From Oscillibacter sp. (GTDB lineage: Bacteria > Bacillota > Clostridia > Oscillospirales > Oscillospiraceae), in NCBI GenBank assembly GCA_009773995.1, contig VSMY01000032.1:1-22428 (forward strand): DNA of 22,428 nucleotides, written 5' to 3'. Numbering within the stretch: position 1 is the stretch's first letter; every line of letters begins with the position of its first letter. Positions 1 through 7,878 of the stretch are shown one piece after another. The position numbers and the translations under genes were made by a program. A model generated the notes under the pieces. It had not been told where the DNA came from. It searched no databases and saw nothing but the letters and a program-made list of their open reading frames with translations.

Positions 1-344
1 CCACCACCCTCATCGGCCAGAGGGCCACCACCGCCCCCCTGGGCCGCACCAAGGAACAGGCGGGCATGCCCATACGGGTTGCCGAGATGCTCTCCACCCT
101 GGACGGCTGCGTCTATGCCGAGCGGGTCTGCGTCACAAGCATCCCCCACCTGAACAAGACCAAAAAGGCCCTGAAGAAGGCCTTTGCCCGGCAGATGGCC
201 GGGGACGGCTTCACCTTCGTCGAGGTGCTGGCGGCCTGCCCGACGAACTGGGGCATGGAAATCGACGAGGCCAACCGGTGGCTGATGGAGAACATGGCCG
301 CGTACTACCCCCTGGGCGTCATCAAGGATACGGAGGCGACGTGA
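1..344 (+). CDS. 2-oxoacid:ferredoxin oxidoreductase, beta subunit (partial, C-terminal end)
   Basis: The gene enters from the left edge; the reading frame begins at base 3 and ends at TGA 342-344, giving about 113 residues. It contains the PIRVAEML segment and the CPTNWGM motif followed by a YYPLG tail, typical of the C-terminus of the thiamine-diphosphate-binding beta subunit (KorB/VorB type). In this family the beta subunit binds TPP and works with alpha and gamma subunits to decarboxylate 2-oxoacids oxidatively to acyl-CoA, reducing ferredoxin in the cytoplasm. The stop is one base from the start of the gamma-subunit gene, so the two are co-transcribed and probably translationally coupled. 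The substrate (2-oxoglutarate, branched-chain 2-oxoacid or other) cannot be told from this fragment. The TPP- and cluster-binding parts lie outside the window. Confidence 0.88.
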   Translation, partial: TTLIGQRATTAPLGRTKEQAGMPIRVAEMLSTLDGCVYAERVCVTSIPHLNKTKKALKKAFARQMAGDGFTFVEVLAACPTNWGMEIDEANRWLMENMAAYYPLGVIKDTEAT

Positions 345-345
345 T

Positions 346-888
346 ATGAAAAAGGAAGTCATTCTGTCCGGCTTCGGCGGGCAGGGCGTCATGTCCATCG
401 GCAAGAACCTGGTGGAGGCCGCCGTGGCGGAGGACCTGGAGGCGTCCTGGGTTCCGTCCTACGGCCCGGAGATGCGGGGCGGCACCGCCAACTGCACGGT
501 GATTATCAGCGACGGGCGCATCGGCGCGCCCCTGGTGGAGCGGCCCAGCGAGGTGGTGGCCATGAACCGGGCGGCCCTGGCCAAATTTGAAAGCCGGGTG
601 GCTCCGGGCGGTACGGTGTTCGTCAACAGCAGCATCGTCCCCGACAAGGTGAGCCGGGAGGACGTGACGGCGGTCTACGTCCCCTGCGACGAAATTGCGG
701 CGGAGCTGGGTAATTCCAAGGTTGCCAACATGGTGATGCTGGGAGCCTACGTGGCCGCCACGGGGGCGCTGAAGCAGGAGACCATCGAGACCATGATCGC
801 CGAGATGTTCACCGGCAAAAAGGCCAAGCTGGTCCCGCTGAACCTGGAGGCCCTGAAACGGGGCATGGAGTGCGGAAAACCCGCCTGA
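346..888 (+). CDS. 2-oxoacid:ferredoxin oxidoreductase, gamma subunit
   Basis: This 180-residue protein is full length for the gamma subunit. It opens with the family signature GFGGQGV (residues 9-15) and continues with the SYGPEMRGG motif (about residues 38-46), both typical of KorC/VorC/PorC-type subunits. The family works with the beta subunit encoded immediately upstream and an alpha subunit presumably further left, in CoA-dependent oxidative decarboxylation of 2-oxoacids with ferredoxin as acceptor. The ATG at 346 follows the beta stop by one base, so translation is probably coupled. A strong hairpin 14 bases after the stop ends the operon. A 2-oxoglutarate (Kor) or branched-chain (Vor) enzyme is equally possible; ilvE 2.5 kb away fits a branched-chain role but is not evidence for it. 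Confidence 0.9.
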   Translation: MKKEVILSGFGGQGVMSIGKNLVEAAVAEDLEASWVPSYGPEMRGGTANCTVIISDGRIGAPLVERPSEVVAMNRAALAKFESRVAPGGTVFVNSSIVPDKVSREDVTAVYVPCDEIAAELGNSKVANMVMLGAYVAATGALKQETIETMIAEMFTGKKAKLVPLNLEALKRGMECGKPA

Positions 889-902
889 TTAGAAGCCTGT
901 AA

Positions 903-936
903 AAAGCGCGGCAGACCACAGTGTCTGCCGCGCTTT
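903..936. terminator. Bidirectional intrinsic terminator between the oxidoreductase operon and the araC-type gene
   Basis: A perfect 14-bp stem (903-916 with 923-936) has a 6-base loop. On the minus strand the stem runs into five T residues, a good terminator for the AraC-type gene. On the plus strand only three T residues follow, which is weaker but positioned right after the gamma-subunit stop. Confidence 0.85.
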
Positions 937-966
937 CGATCATGCCGGGGGGATCAGGGCTTGTAT

Positions 967-1863
967 TCACAATTGTTGGACGGCGTCTGCGGCCGCCGCG
1001 CGGTATGCCCCCGGCGTTGTGCCGTAGGCGGCCCGGAACAGCTTTCCAAAATAAGCGCCGCCCGAAAAGCCGCACCGCAGGCTGATTTCCGTGATGGACA
1101 AATCGCTCTCCCGAAGCAGCTTCTTCGCTTCATTCAAGCGGAAGGCAATCAAGTATTCCACAGGAGTTTGCCCAATGCTCTTTCTGAAACAGCGGGAGGC
1201 CTCCCGCTCGCTGACTCCCGCGGTTTTCGCGATTTCCGACAGCGGGAGCTTTTCCGCATAATGCCGATGGATAAACGCGATCATGCTGCGCAGCCGGTCC
1301 CGCTGCTCCGCTCCCGCCTGGGGACGCTCTCCCGGATAATTGCGAAGCTCGTCCAATAAAAGGAGCCACGTCTCGGAGAGGAGGTTTCTTGTTTGAAATT
1401 CCGTATCGGGACGGTTTTGCAATTCTTTGAGCTGATACAGGTTTTTCAAGATCCGGTCGGAGGAGGGATGTCCGCGCCGAATCACATAAACTTCTATCTG
1501 CTTATTTTTCGTGACCGGATTCAGGTACTTCGTTTCAAAACGGCTTTTGAAATGCCCGCTCAGAAAAACCGGATGGAAGATGTGGTTGACCTCCAGCGTT
1601 CTGGCTCCCGGCGTTCCGTTCCGCTTCATGTCCATCACATTGCTGTTGATGAAAAAGCCGTCGCCCTGGCGGACCGTGTACTCCGCCCCAATGGTGACGA
1701 TTTTGCTGACGCCTTCCTGGATGTAGCCCAGCTCCAATTCCTCGTGCCAATGCCAGGGGATCACAAAATCCGTCAGGTCCCGTTCATGGAGGCAGTAGGG
1801 ATATTCCACCGTCATTCCCTCTATCCGTTCCACCTGGTTTTCATCTGTCTCAAACAAACGCAT
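967..1863 (-). CDS. AraC-family transcriptional regulator with N-terminal cupin domain
   Basis: This 298-residue cytoplasmic DNA-binding protein has two parts. Residues about 25-100 form a cupin-type effector domain with the HWHEELEL motif. Residues about 195-295 form the AraC/XylS double helix-turn-helix, with PLSEIAKTAGVSEREASRCF as the first helix pair and ITEISLRCGFSGGAYFGKLF as the second, the latter being the highly conserved family segment. The ATG at 1863 has an AGGAGG-type site nine bases upstream. It is transcribed away from the iron-dependent alcohol dehydrogenase, with 141 bases between the starts, so it most likely regulates that gene and itself. The effector is unknown; cupin-AraC proteins often sense sugars or small aldehydes/acids. 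Repeated GTCCGGAT-like boxes lie in the shared intergenic region. Confidence 0.9.
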   Translation of the reverse strand: MRLFETDENQVERIEGMTVEYPYCLHERDLTDFVIPWHWHEELELGYIQEGVSKIVTIGAEYTVRQGDGFFINSNVMDMKRNGTPGARTLEVNHIFHPVFLSGHFKSRFETKYLNPVTKNKQIEVYVIRRGHPSSDRILKNLYQLKELQNRPDTEFQTRNLLSETWLLLLDELRNYPGERPQAGAEQRDRLRSMIAFIHRHYAEKLPLSEIAKTAGVSEREASRCFRKSIGQTPVEYLIAFRLNEAKKLLRESDLSITEISLRCGFSGGAYFGKLFRAAYGTTPGAYRAAAADAVQQL

Positions 1864-1896
1864 GGCATGACGCCTCCTGTCTGGATTGTTAAAAAG

Positions 1897-1905
1897 ATAA
1901 TACCA
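1897..1905 (-). promoter_or_regulatory. Possible extended -10 element of the araC-type gene
   Basis: On the minus strand the sequence reads TGG-TATTAT, a TGn-extended -10 hexamer, 34 bases upstream of the ATG. No good -35 hexamer is visible 17 bases further upstream. That region instead carries repeated ATATCC/GTCCNGAT boxes. Confidence 0.4.
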
Positions 1906-1968
1906 TATCCGTCCGGATTCTTCTATATCCCGTCCTGATATTGATTTCTTTTTCTCCGGATTTTCTTC
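1905..1968. promoter_or_regulatory. Repeated boxes, candidate AraC-type operator
   Basis: Two near-identical boxes, ATATCC-GTCCGGAT at 1905-1918 and ATATCC-C-GTCCTGAT at 1925-1939, lie 20 bases apart, about two helical turns. A third related box, CTCCGGATTTTCTTC, lies at 1954-1968 next to a CATAAT hexamer (1968-1973) that could be the -10 of the alcohol dehydrogenase. AraC-type activators commonly bind such direct repeats upstream of promoters with poor -35 boxes, as here. The binding protein is inferred from position only. Confidence 0.45.
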
Positions 1969-2004
1969 ATAATGTAACCATCAAATGAAACGGAGGAAAC
2001 GGTA

Positions 2005-3249
2005 ATGGCTTACAGCTTTGAGTTCTACGCGCCCACGAGGGTGATGTTTGGAAGGGACGCGGAGGCTGAAATTGGAAAACAAGTGAAAGCCTGCGGCGCG
2101 TCCAGCGTGATGGTGGTATATGGCGGCGGAAGCGCAAGGCGCTCCGGACTGCTGGAAAAGGTGGAAAACGCCCTCGGCACGGAGAAGATCTCCTTTTGCG
2201 AGCTGGGCGGCGTGGTCGCCAACCCGCGGCTGGACAAGGTCTATGAGGGCATCCTGATCGGCAGGGAGCGGCAGGTGGATTTTCTGCTGGCCGTCGGAGG
2301 CGGCAGCGTCATCGACACGGCGAAGGCCGTGGCCTATGGCCTTGCGGAACCGGAGCACGATGTTTGGGAGCTGTTCGCCCATACCCGGACGGCGAAAAGA
2401 TGCCTTCCGGTGGCCTGCGTGCCGACGATTGCCGCCGCGGGAAGCGAAACGTCCAAGGGCTGCGTGATCACCAATGAGCGGACCGGCGAAAAAAGGGCCT
2501 ATGACGACAACCTGGCCCGGCCCAAATTCGCCGTGATGAACCCGGAGTACACCAGGACCCTGCCGGATTACCAGACGGAGTCCGGCTGCGTGGACATCAT
2601 GATGCACACCATGGAGCGGTATTTTACCAACGGCGGAAATATGGAAATCACGGACGCCCTGGCGGAGGGGCTGCTCCGCACGGTTATGAAAAACGCCGCG
2701 GTGCTCCATGACGAGCCGAATAATTATGACGCCCGGGCGGAGATCATGTGGGCCGGAAGCCTGGCCCATAACGACCTGACCGGCTGCGGGAACGACGGCG
2801 GGGACTTCATGTCTCACAAGCTGGAGCACGAGCTGGGCGGTATGTTTGACGTGACCCACGGGGCGGGGCTTGCGGCCATCTGGCCCAGCTGGGCGAGATA
2901 TGTCTGCCGGGACTGCCTTCCCCGCTTTGCCCGTTACGCCAGGAATGTGATGGGCGTCACCGCCGAGGGCACGGAGGAGGAAATTGCTCTGGCGGGCATC
3001 CGGGCAATGGAGGAGTTTTATCGCAGCATTGGAATGCCCGTGAATCTGGAGGAGCTGGGCGTCCGCCCGACGGATGAACAGATCGAGGAAATGGCGGAGC
3101 GGTGCCTGGCGGCCTGCGGGAGCCGCACCGGGTCCGCGAAGAAACTGACCAGGGAGGATATGATCCGCATTTATCAAAATGCCCGGAATTCCAAGCAAAG
3201 CCGCCGTGCATGTGCGCCGGTTATCAATGCTTCCGGTTCCGCACGATAA
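2005..3249 (+). CDS. Iron-containing alcohol dehydrogenase (butanol dehydrogenase/YqhD type)
   Basis: This 414-residue cytoplasmic enzyme belongs to the group III, metal-dependent alcohol dehydrogenases, which interconvert aldehydes and alcohols with NAD(P)H. The nucleotide-binding GGGSVID motif is at residues 98-104. The four metal ligands of the YqhD/BdhA subfamily are in place and correctly spaced: D197, H201 (DIMMH), H271 (SHKLEHELG) and H285 (DVTHGAG). The YGGGS stretch at 39-43 also matches this subgroup. The ATG follows a GGAGGA site by seven bases. It is divergent from the AraC-type gene, its likely regulator. The family part ends near residue 394 (EDMIRIYQNAR). The last ~20 residues, rich in S, R and A, do not resemble the usual ending and may come from a deletion or frameshift at the 3' end. 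Substrate unknown. Confidence 0.9.
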   Translation: MAYSFEFYAPTRVMFGRDAEAEIGKQVKACGASSVMVVYGGGSARRSGLLEKVENALGTEKISFCELGGVVANPRLDKVYEGILIGRERQVDFLLAVGGGSVIDTAKAVAYGLAEPEHDVWELFAHTRTAKRCLPVACVPTIAAAGSETSKGCVITNERTGEKRAYDDNLARPKFAVMNPEYTRTLPDYQTESGCVDIMMHTMERYFTNGGNMEITDALAEGLLRTVMKNAAVLHDEPNNYDARAEIMWAGSLAHNDLTGCGNDGGDFMSHKLEHELGGMFDVTHGAGLAAIWPSWARYVCRDCLPRFARYARNVMGVTAEGTEEEIALAGIRAMEEFYRSIGMPVNLEELGVRPTDEQIEEMAERCLAACGSRTGSAKKLTREDMIRIYQNARNSKQSRRACAPVINASGSAR

Positions 3250-3267
3250 AAAAAGGAGGATTACACG

Positions 3268-3357
3268 ATGCCGGTTTTCTTGATGGCGGTGCTTGTACTC
3301 GCCGCTACGGTATCTTCTCATCTCGGCGCTCTCCCTTTTTGCCCGTTTGCCGCTTGA
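3268..3357 (+). CDS. 29-codon hydrophobic peptide, possible gene remnant
   Basis: An AAAGGAGGA ribosome site 18 bases after the dehydrogenase stop is well spaced to ATG 3268. The frame encodes 29 residues beginning MPVFLMAVLVLAATVSSH, then TGA. The hydrophobic run could be one short membrane segment or the first lines of a lost transporter or membrane protein. No family is recognised. The stop codon falls inside the -35 box of the ilvE promoter. The strong ribosome site suggests that a real gene began here at least once; whether the peptide is functional is unknown. Confidence 0.35.
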   Translation: MPVFLMAVLVLAATVSSHLGALPFCPFAA

Positions 3358-3382
3358 CTTTGCCTCCGGGCAAGCATATAAT
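3354..3382 (+). promoter_or_regulatory. Sigma-A promoter of ilvE
   Basis: TTGACT (3354-3359) and TATAAT (3377-3382) are separated by exactly 17 bases, almost the ideal housekeeping promoter. Transcription would begin near 3389, leaving a leader of about 68 bases. The leader contains two short GC hairpins (about 3399-3413 and 3415-3429) before the ilvE ribosome site, but no leader peptide with branched-chain codons. Confidence 0.8.
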
Positions 3383-3456
3383 CATTTAAAGCAAAAAACC
3401 GGGTCCCGCCCGGCGGGGGCTCCGCCCCCAATCCACAAAACAGGAGAGTGTTCGCA

Positions 3457-4533
3457 ATGCTGGATATCAAGATCACCAAAAACACCGCCCCCAAGGCCAA
3501 GCCCGCCGACGAGAGCAAGCTGGGCTTCGGCAAGATCTTCTCGGACCATATGTTCCTGATGGACTACACCGACGGCCGGGGCTGGCACGATCCCCGCATC
3601 GTGCCCTACGCGCCCATCCCCATGGACCCGGCCACCGTGGTCTTCCACTACGCCCAGGAGCTCTTCGAGGGCATGAAAGCCTACCGTTCGGTGGACAACG
3701 TCATTCAGCTCTTCCGCCCGGAGTGCAACGCACAGCGGATGCAGGATTCCTCCGACCGCATGTGCATTCCCCAGGTCCCCGTGGACGACTTCATCCAGGC
3801 CGTGAAGACCCTGGTGGAGCTGGAGAAGGACTGGGTGCCCCACTCCGACGGCACCTCCCTGTACATCCGCCCCTTCGTCTTCGCGACGGACGTCGGGCTC
3901 GGCGTCCACGCCAGCAAGCGCTACACCTTCGCCGTCATCTGCGCCCCCTCCGGCGCCTACTACGCCGAGGGCATCGACCCGGTGCGCATCTACGTGGAGG
4001 ACGAGTACATCCGCGCCGCTCCGGGCCTGACGGGCTTCACCAAGTGCGGCGGAAACTACGCCGCCTCCATCAAGGCCGGAGAGCTGGCGGAGCAGAAGGG
4101 CTTTGCACAGGTGCTGTGGCTGGACGGCGTGGAAAAGAAGTACGTCGAAGAAGTGGGCAGCATGAACATCATGTTCAAAATCGACGGGAAAATCTACACC
4201 GCCGCCTGTACGGGCACGGTGCTCCCCGGCGTCACCCGGCGGAGCTGCATCGAGCTGCTGCGGGACTGGGGCTATGAGGTCATCGAGGGCCCCCTGGCCA
4301 TCGCGGACGTGATGAAGGCGGGCCACGAGGGCAAGCTGGAGGAGGTCTTCGGCACCGGCACCGCCGCCGTGGTCTCCCCCGTCAAGGAACTGGACTGGAA
4401 GGGAGACAAGGTCTTCATCAACGACGGAAAGATTGGCCCGGTGACCCAGAAGCTCTACGACACCATGACCGGAATGCAGTGGGGCAAGATTCCCGACACC
4501 AAGGGCTGGATCGTCCCCGTGTGCAAGGGCTGA
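3457..4533 (+). CDS. ilvE: Branched-chain amino acid aminotransferase
   Basis: This 358-residue cytoplasmic PLP enzyme of fold type IV transfers amino groups between Leu/Ile/Val and 2-oxoglutarate. The protein has the long-form (BCAT beta, eukaryote/Gram-positive-like) architecture: an FHYAQELFEGMKAYR segment near residue 63, the PLP-binding lysine K196 in TKCGGNYAAS, EVGSMNIMF near 225, and LPGVTRRSCIELL followed by VFGTGTAAVVSPV. These are the conserved substrate- and phosphate-binding parts. ATG 3457 is preferred over GTG 3448 because the GTG lies inside the AGGAGAG ribosome site. The gene stands alone between its own promoter and a terminator. Leucine and valine made or consumed here could connect to the upstream 2-oxoacid oxidoreductase if that enzyme uses branched-chain oxoacids; this is inference. 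Confidence 0.95.
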   Translation: MLDIKITKNTAPKAKPADESKLGFGKIFSDHMFLMDYTDGRGWHDPRIVPYAPIPMDPATVVFHYAQELFEGMKAYRSVDNVIQLFRPECNAQRMQDSSDRMCIPQVPVDDFIQAVKTLVELEKDWVPHSDGTSLYIRPFVFATDVGLGVHASKRYTFAVICAPSGAYYAEGIDPVRIYVEDEYIRAAPGLTGFTKCGGNYAASIKAGELAEQKGFAQVLWLDGVEKKYVEEVGSMNIMFKIDGKIYTAACTGTVLPGVTRRSCIELLRDWGYEVIEGPLAIADVMKAGHEGKLEEVFGTGTAAVVSPVKELDWKGDKVFINDGKIGPVTQKLYDTMTGMQWGKIPDTKGWIVPVCKG

Positions 4534-4560
4534 GGGACCGCCTTTTTTCAAAGGGAGACA

Positions 4561-4590
4561 AAGGAAGGCACGCGCAGGCGTGCCTTCCTT
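4561..4590. terminator. Shared convergent terminator of ilvE and the chemoreceptor gene
   Basis: A perfect 13-bp stem (4561-4573 with 4578-4590) has a GCAG tetraloop. T-rich sequence follows on both strands (CTTTATGGTTTT rightwards, TTTGTCTCCCTTTG leftwards), and the hairpin lies between two convergent stop codons. Confidence 0.8.
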
Positions 4591-4600
4591 CTTTATGGTT

Positions 4601-6628
4601 TTATTGAATGCGGAAGCGGTTGATGAGGCTGTTGAGAATTCCGGCCTGCCGGGACAGCTCCTTGGAAACCGCCGCGCTCTTCTCCGCGGCGGAGGAATTG
4701 TCCTGGACCACCGAGGAAATCTCCTTGATTCCCGTTTCCACCAGGGCGATCATCTCCGACTGCTGGACGCTGGCGGCGGCGATTTCATCCATCAGCGTTT
4801 TGATGGACTGGATGCAGCCGTCGATGTCCTGCATGGCGGAGACGGCCAGGTCCGTGGACTCCGTCCCCGTCTTGGCGCTCTGGATGGACCGGCTGATGAG
4901 GTCGTTGGTATTCTGGGCGGCCTCGGCGGATTTGGCGGCCAGATTGCGGACCTCGTCCGCCACCACGGAGAAGCCCTTGCCCGCGCTCCCGGCCCGGGCG
5001 GCCTCCACGGCGGCGTTCAGGGCCAGGATGTTGGTCTGGAAGGCGATGTCCTCAATGGTCTTGATGATGGTTCCGATTTGGGCGGAGGATTGGTCGATGT
5101 TCCGAGTGGCCGCCGTCAGCTGCTCCATCTTCGTATCCGCCTCCGCCGCGAAGCCGGTGGCCTGAGACACCAGATCGCTGGCGCTGCCGCAGCGCACCGC
5201 GCTGGTTTGAATTTGGGCGGTGATGGCCGTCACATTGGTCACCAGCCCGTCCACGGAGGCGGCTTGCTCCGTCGTGCCCTGGGCCAGCGTCTGGGCCTCC
5301 TCGGAGACCCGGACCGCGCTGGCGCCCACCTGGCCGGCCACCTGGGAGATGTCCCGGATGACGCTCACCAGATTGGCGTGGATGGACTGGAGGCTGACGG
5401 ACAGCGCCTGAAAGTCGCCGATGTAGAAGGACTCGTTTTCCCGGACGTCCACGGCGAAATTGCCGCCGGCCATTTCGCCCAAAATGCGGCCCACGTCGTC
5501 AATGGTCTTGCGCAGGCAGCCGCAGACCCGGTGGGTGGTCTGGGCGATCATGCCGATTTCGTCCGACCGGCCATAGAAGGGCTCCAGCTCCTGGTCGGCG
5601 GAGAGGTTCAGGTCCCCCAGCCGGCCGATGGCCCGCTCCACCACCATGAGCTCCCGGCCCTCCCGCCGCAGAAGCAGCAGGGTGAGCAGGATGACGGCGG
5701 CGGCGGTGACCGCGCACAGGGCGCCCACCCAGAGGCGCACCAGCGTCACCGCGCCGTAAACCTCCGTGGCGTTGTCCCGGACCATGAAGACCCAGCCCCG
5801 GTCCCGCAGGTACTTGTAGACCACCAGCTGCTTCACGCCGTTTTCGTCCTTGTAGGAATATGTATTGGCCTGGGTGCTCCCGTCCGCCTGGATGCGCCGG
5901 ATGATTTCCCGATATCCGGCGTCCGTGGTCTCGGTGTTCAGGAGCTCCGCGTCCTCGTGGTAGAGGTAGACCCCCGTGTCCACGTTCAGGAACACGTATT
6001 CGCTGCCGGGCAGGCCCTTGATGTCCAGGTTCAGCAGAGAGTCCATCAGGTGGCTGGCGTAGACCCCCGCGCCCACGTAGCCGATGCACCGCCCGCCTTC
6101 GAAGACGGGGTAGTACATGGACAGAATCATGCTGCCGGTGCCGGGGGACTTCATGATGCCCAGGTTCGTCAGCTCTTTTTGAGACAGGATGGTATCCTGG
6201 AAGCTTTTCAGGGAGTCCCCGGTCCGGGTGGTCATGCCGATGGCCCCCTGGGAGGTGTGGGTCAGGACATGGGTGGCCGGGGTGGCGATGTACAGTCCCT
6301 CGAAGATTCCCTTGACGGCGGCGAAGTCCTCGGTATACGTCTGGGCCTTGGCCAGCAGGGCCGGGTCCTCCGGGTCCAGGAGCAGGTCATGGACTTCGCT
6401 GCCCAGGGCGAAGGCGGTCATATATTCTTCCGCGGAAAGCACGTATTCGTCTATGATGGCGGCTCTGGATTCCACGGCGTCGGTCATCTGGTTGGTGATG
6501 TCGCTTTTGACCACGGACGCGGCGTTGGTGGATACAAACAGCCAGAGCAGCGTCATGCCCGCCAGGGTGATGACGGTCGTGAGGGTCCCAATCCGCGCGG
6601 CAAGCTTTTTGTTTTCCATAAATCGCAT
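4601..6628 (-). CDS. Methyl-accepting chemotaxis protein with extracellular Cache-type sensor
   Basis: This 675-residue transmembrane chemoreceptor has a membrane segment at residues ~12-34, an extracellular ligand domain at ~40-290 and a second membrane segment at ~296-320. The ligand domain looks like a double Cache domain (MILSMYYPVFEGGRCIGYVG near 167-186, then YVFLNVDTGVYLYH). A HAMP-like linker follows, then a long helical signalling domain at ~425-675. The hairpin tip IEDIAFQTNILALNAAVEAA (525-544), continuing to the GFSVVADEVRNLAAKSAEAA stretch, is the invariant part that contacts CheA and CheW. Such proteins couple ligand binding outside to CheA kinase control. No CheR-tethering pentapeptide is visible at the C-terminus (NRFRIQ). 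The gene is monocistronic, with no che genes nearby. The ATG at 6628 follows an AGGAGAGG site. The ligand is unknown. Confidence 0.93.
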   Translation of the reverse strand: MRFMENKKLAARIGTLTTVITLAGMTLLWLFVSTNAASVVKSDITNQMTDAVESRAAIIDEYVLSAEEYMTAFALGSEVHDLLLDPEDPALLAKAQTYTEDFAAVKGIFEGLYIATPATHVLTHTSQGAIGMTTRTGDSLKSFQDTILSQKELTNLGIMKSPGTGSMILSMYYPVFEGGRCIGYVGAGVYASHLMDSLLNLDIKGLPGSEYVFLNVDTGVYLYHEDAELLNTETTDAGYREIIRRIQADGSTQANTYSYKDENGVKQLVVYKYLRDRGWVFMVRDNATEVYGAVTLVRLWVGALCAVTAAAVILLTLLLLRREGRELMVVERAIGRLGDLNLSADQELEPFYGRSDEIGMIAQTTHRVCGCLRKTIDDVGRILGEMAGGNFAVDVRENESFYIGDFQALSVSLQSIHANLVSVIRDISQVAGQVGASAVRVSEEAQTLAQGTTEQAASVDGLVTNVTAITAQIQTSAVRCGSASDLVSQATGFAAEADTKMEQLTAATRNIDQSSAQIGTIIKTIEDIAFQTNILALNAAVEAARAGSAGKGFSVVADEVRNLAAKSAEAAQNTNDLISRSIQSAKTGTESTDLAVSAMQDIDGCIQSIKTLMDEIAAASVQQSEMIALVETGIKEISSVVQDNSSAAEKSAAVSKELSRQAGILNSLINRFRIQ

Positions 6629-6721
6629 AAAACCTCTCCTCCACAGGAAAAAGCTTCAGGGCCGGACCCGCCCGCCCGCGGCCCGCCGCCCCGCGGCAGG
6701 CCCGGCCCGTTTCTAAGCCGT

Positions 6722-6750
6722 AGTATAGCCTATTTTTCCCTGGGTATCAA
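6722..6750 (-). promoter_or_regulatory. Sigma-A promoter of the chemoreceptor gene
   Basis: On the minus strand TTGATA (6750-6745) and TATACT (6727-6722) are 17 bases apart. Transcription would start near 6715. The leader of about 87 bases includes a stretch at ~6660-6709 made almost only of G and C, which can fold into a strong stem-loop before the ribosome site. Confidence 0.75.
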
Positions 6751-6886
6751 GAGCTTCCTGCCCGCCGTTTTGAAAAAGGGGGGAGAAGAGGAAGGGGCGA
6801 TTGCTATGGGCGGATTCCGTGCTGCTCACGAAAAACGAAACTCCTTATAAGAGAGAGTATATCGCTGCTTTTTTATGCGAGCAGGC

Positions 6887-7774
6887 TCAATTTCTCAGTA
6901 TGCAGATAATGGTGTCCGTCTTCCCCAGATCTGCCAGCACTTTTCCGTATTCTCGATTCAATTCCTCACTTCCCAAATAATCCCATTTTACATGTCCGCC
7001 CGGCTTTTCATTTGAAAGCCAATACAAGTGATTTGCCAAAGGGTATCTCTGTATGAAACGTATGGAATCCACCGATAATCCAGATTTTTCCGCCAACAAT
7101 TCAAGCGTTGGTTTTGACCAATATAATAGCATATCTCTGTGAAATGCATGTACTTCAAATGCCTTGCTATGGTATAAACTGAGCAACGCATCATCAATAT
7201 TCGGGGTTTCAATATACAGGATCCCCCCAGGTTTCAAATGCTGCTTAAGCGAAGCAATTTTTTGCAGGGGATCTTCAAAGTGCGACAAGACATGAAAAAG
7301 TGTTATCACATCTACTTTTCCTATGCTGTCAATTGAAGAAACGCACTCAAAGCCGCTTTCTATCAATTGGCTCCGCATCGCATCTTCAATCTCTACGCCT
7401 ACTGCACGTTTTGCTTTTTCGCGTGCATAGCATAGATACCCGCCGCACCCACAACCGAAATCGACTACCTCACGTCCGGAAATCCACTCCTCGGTCTGTA
7501 AAAAATAGCGCCGGCTTTGATCATCGTTTGCCCGTCTTGACTCCTCCGCATCCGTCGGCTTAGAGTCACGCATTCCGGACCGGCGAAAGAATTCATCTAC
7601 ATTATCCGGTGTATTGCTTAATCTGACCAGACCACACTGACGACATTTCAAAACACCGATAGATGTATCCACCTCATTTTTTACATCAATTCTAATTCTT
7701 GAATACTTACGAATTCCATGATAAATTTTCTGGTAATCGTTCGATCCGCACAGTGGGCAGCGTTCCAGCTTCAT
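6887..7774 (-). CDS. Class I SAM-dependent methyltransferase with N-terminal zinc ribbon
   Basis: This is a 295-residue protein starting MKLERCPLCGS. Cysteines C6, C9, C44 and C47 form a zinc-ribbon-like pair of CxxC motifs. The Rossmann methyltransferase core has motif I VDFGCGCGGYL (104-114), the acidic residue of VGVEIE (126-130), FHVLSHFEDP (160-169) and LKPGGILYIETPN (180-192). This layout is common in sugar or polysaccharide C-/O-methyltransferases of surface-polymer clusters. The substrate is unknown. ATG 7774 was chosen because the zinc ribbon begins directly after it; the GGAG upstream is 13 bases away, long for this genome, and the frame stays open further upstream. It lies 104 bases downstream of the deacetylase gene and is probably co-transcribed. 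Base composition is clearly more AT-rich than in neighbouring genes, suggesting transfer. Confidence 0.8.
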   Translation of the reverse strand: MKLERCPLCGSNDYQKIYHGIRKYSRIRIDVKNEVDTSIGVLKCRQCGLVRLSNTPDNVDEFFRRSGMRDSKPTDAEESRRANDDQSRRYFLQTEEWISGREVVDFGCGCGGYLCYAREKAKRAVGVEIEDAMRSQLIESGFECVSSIDSIGKVDVITLFHVLSHFEDPLQKIASLKQHLKPGGILYIETPNIDDALLSLYHSKAFEVHAFHRDMLLYWSKPTLELLAEKSGLSVDSIRFIQRYPLANHLYWLSNEKPGGHVKWDYLGSEELNREYGKVLADLGKTDTIICILRN

Positions 7775-7878
7775 AATGTACTGTTGTCTCCTTTCATTAC
7801 AATACCGCCAATTAAAATCGACAAGCATACAACCTTCCGACAATAACAGCCCGTGAACCTTTGAAAGCCGTCAATGTC

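Noticed and set aside
1981..3321. Minus-strand open frame opposite the alcohol dehydrogenase
   Set aside because: The sense frame has all four metal ligands and a ribosome site; the antisense product is H/G/A-rich with no recognisable domain.
3399..3429. GC hairpins in the ilvE leader as a branched-chain attenuator
   Set aside because: No leader peptide with Leu/Val/Ile codons, no T-box sequence and no terminator T-run are present; the stems are short.
4580..6850. Long plus-strand open frame of ~756 codons opposite the chemoreceptor gene
   Set aside because: It is the antisense shadow of a GC-rich gene; its translation is low-complexity (G, D, H, Q rich), matches no fold, and has no ribosome site.
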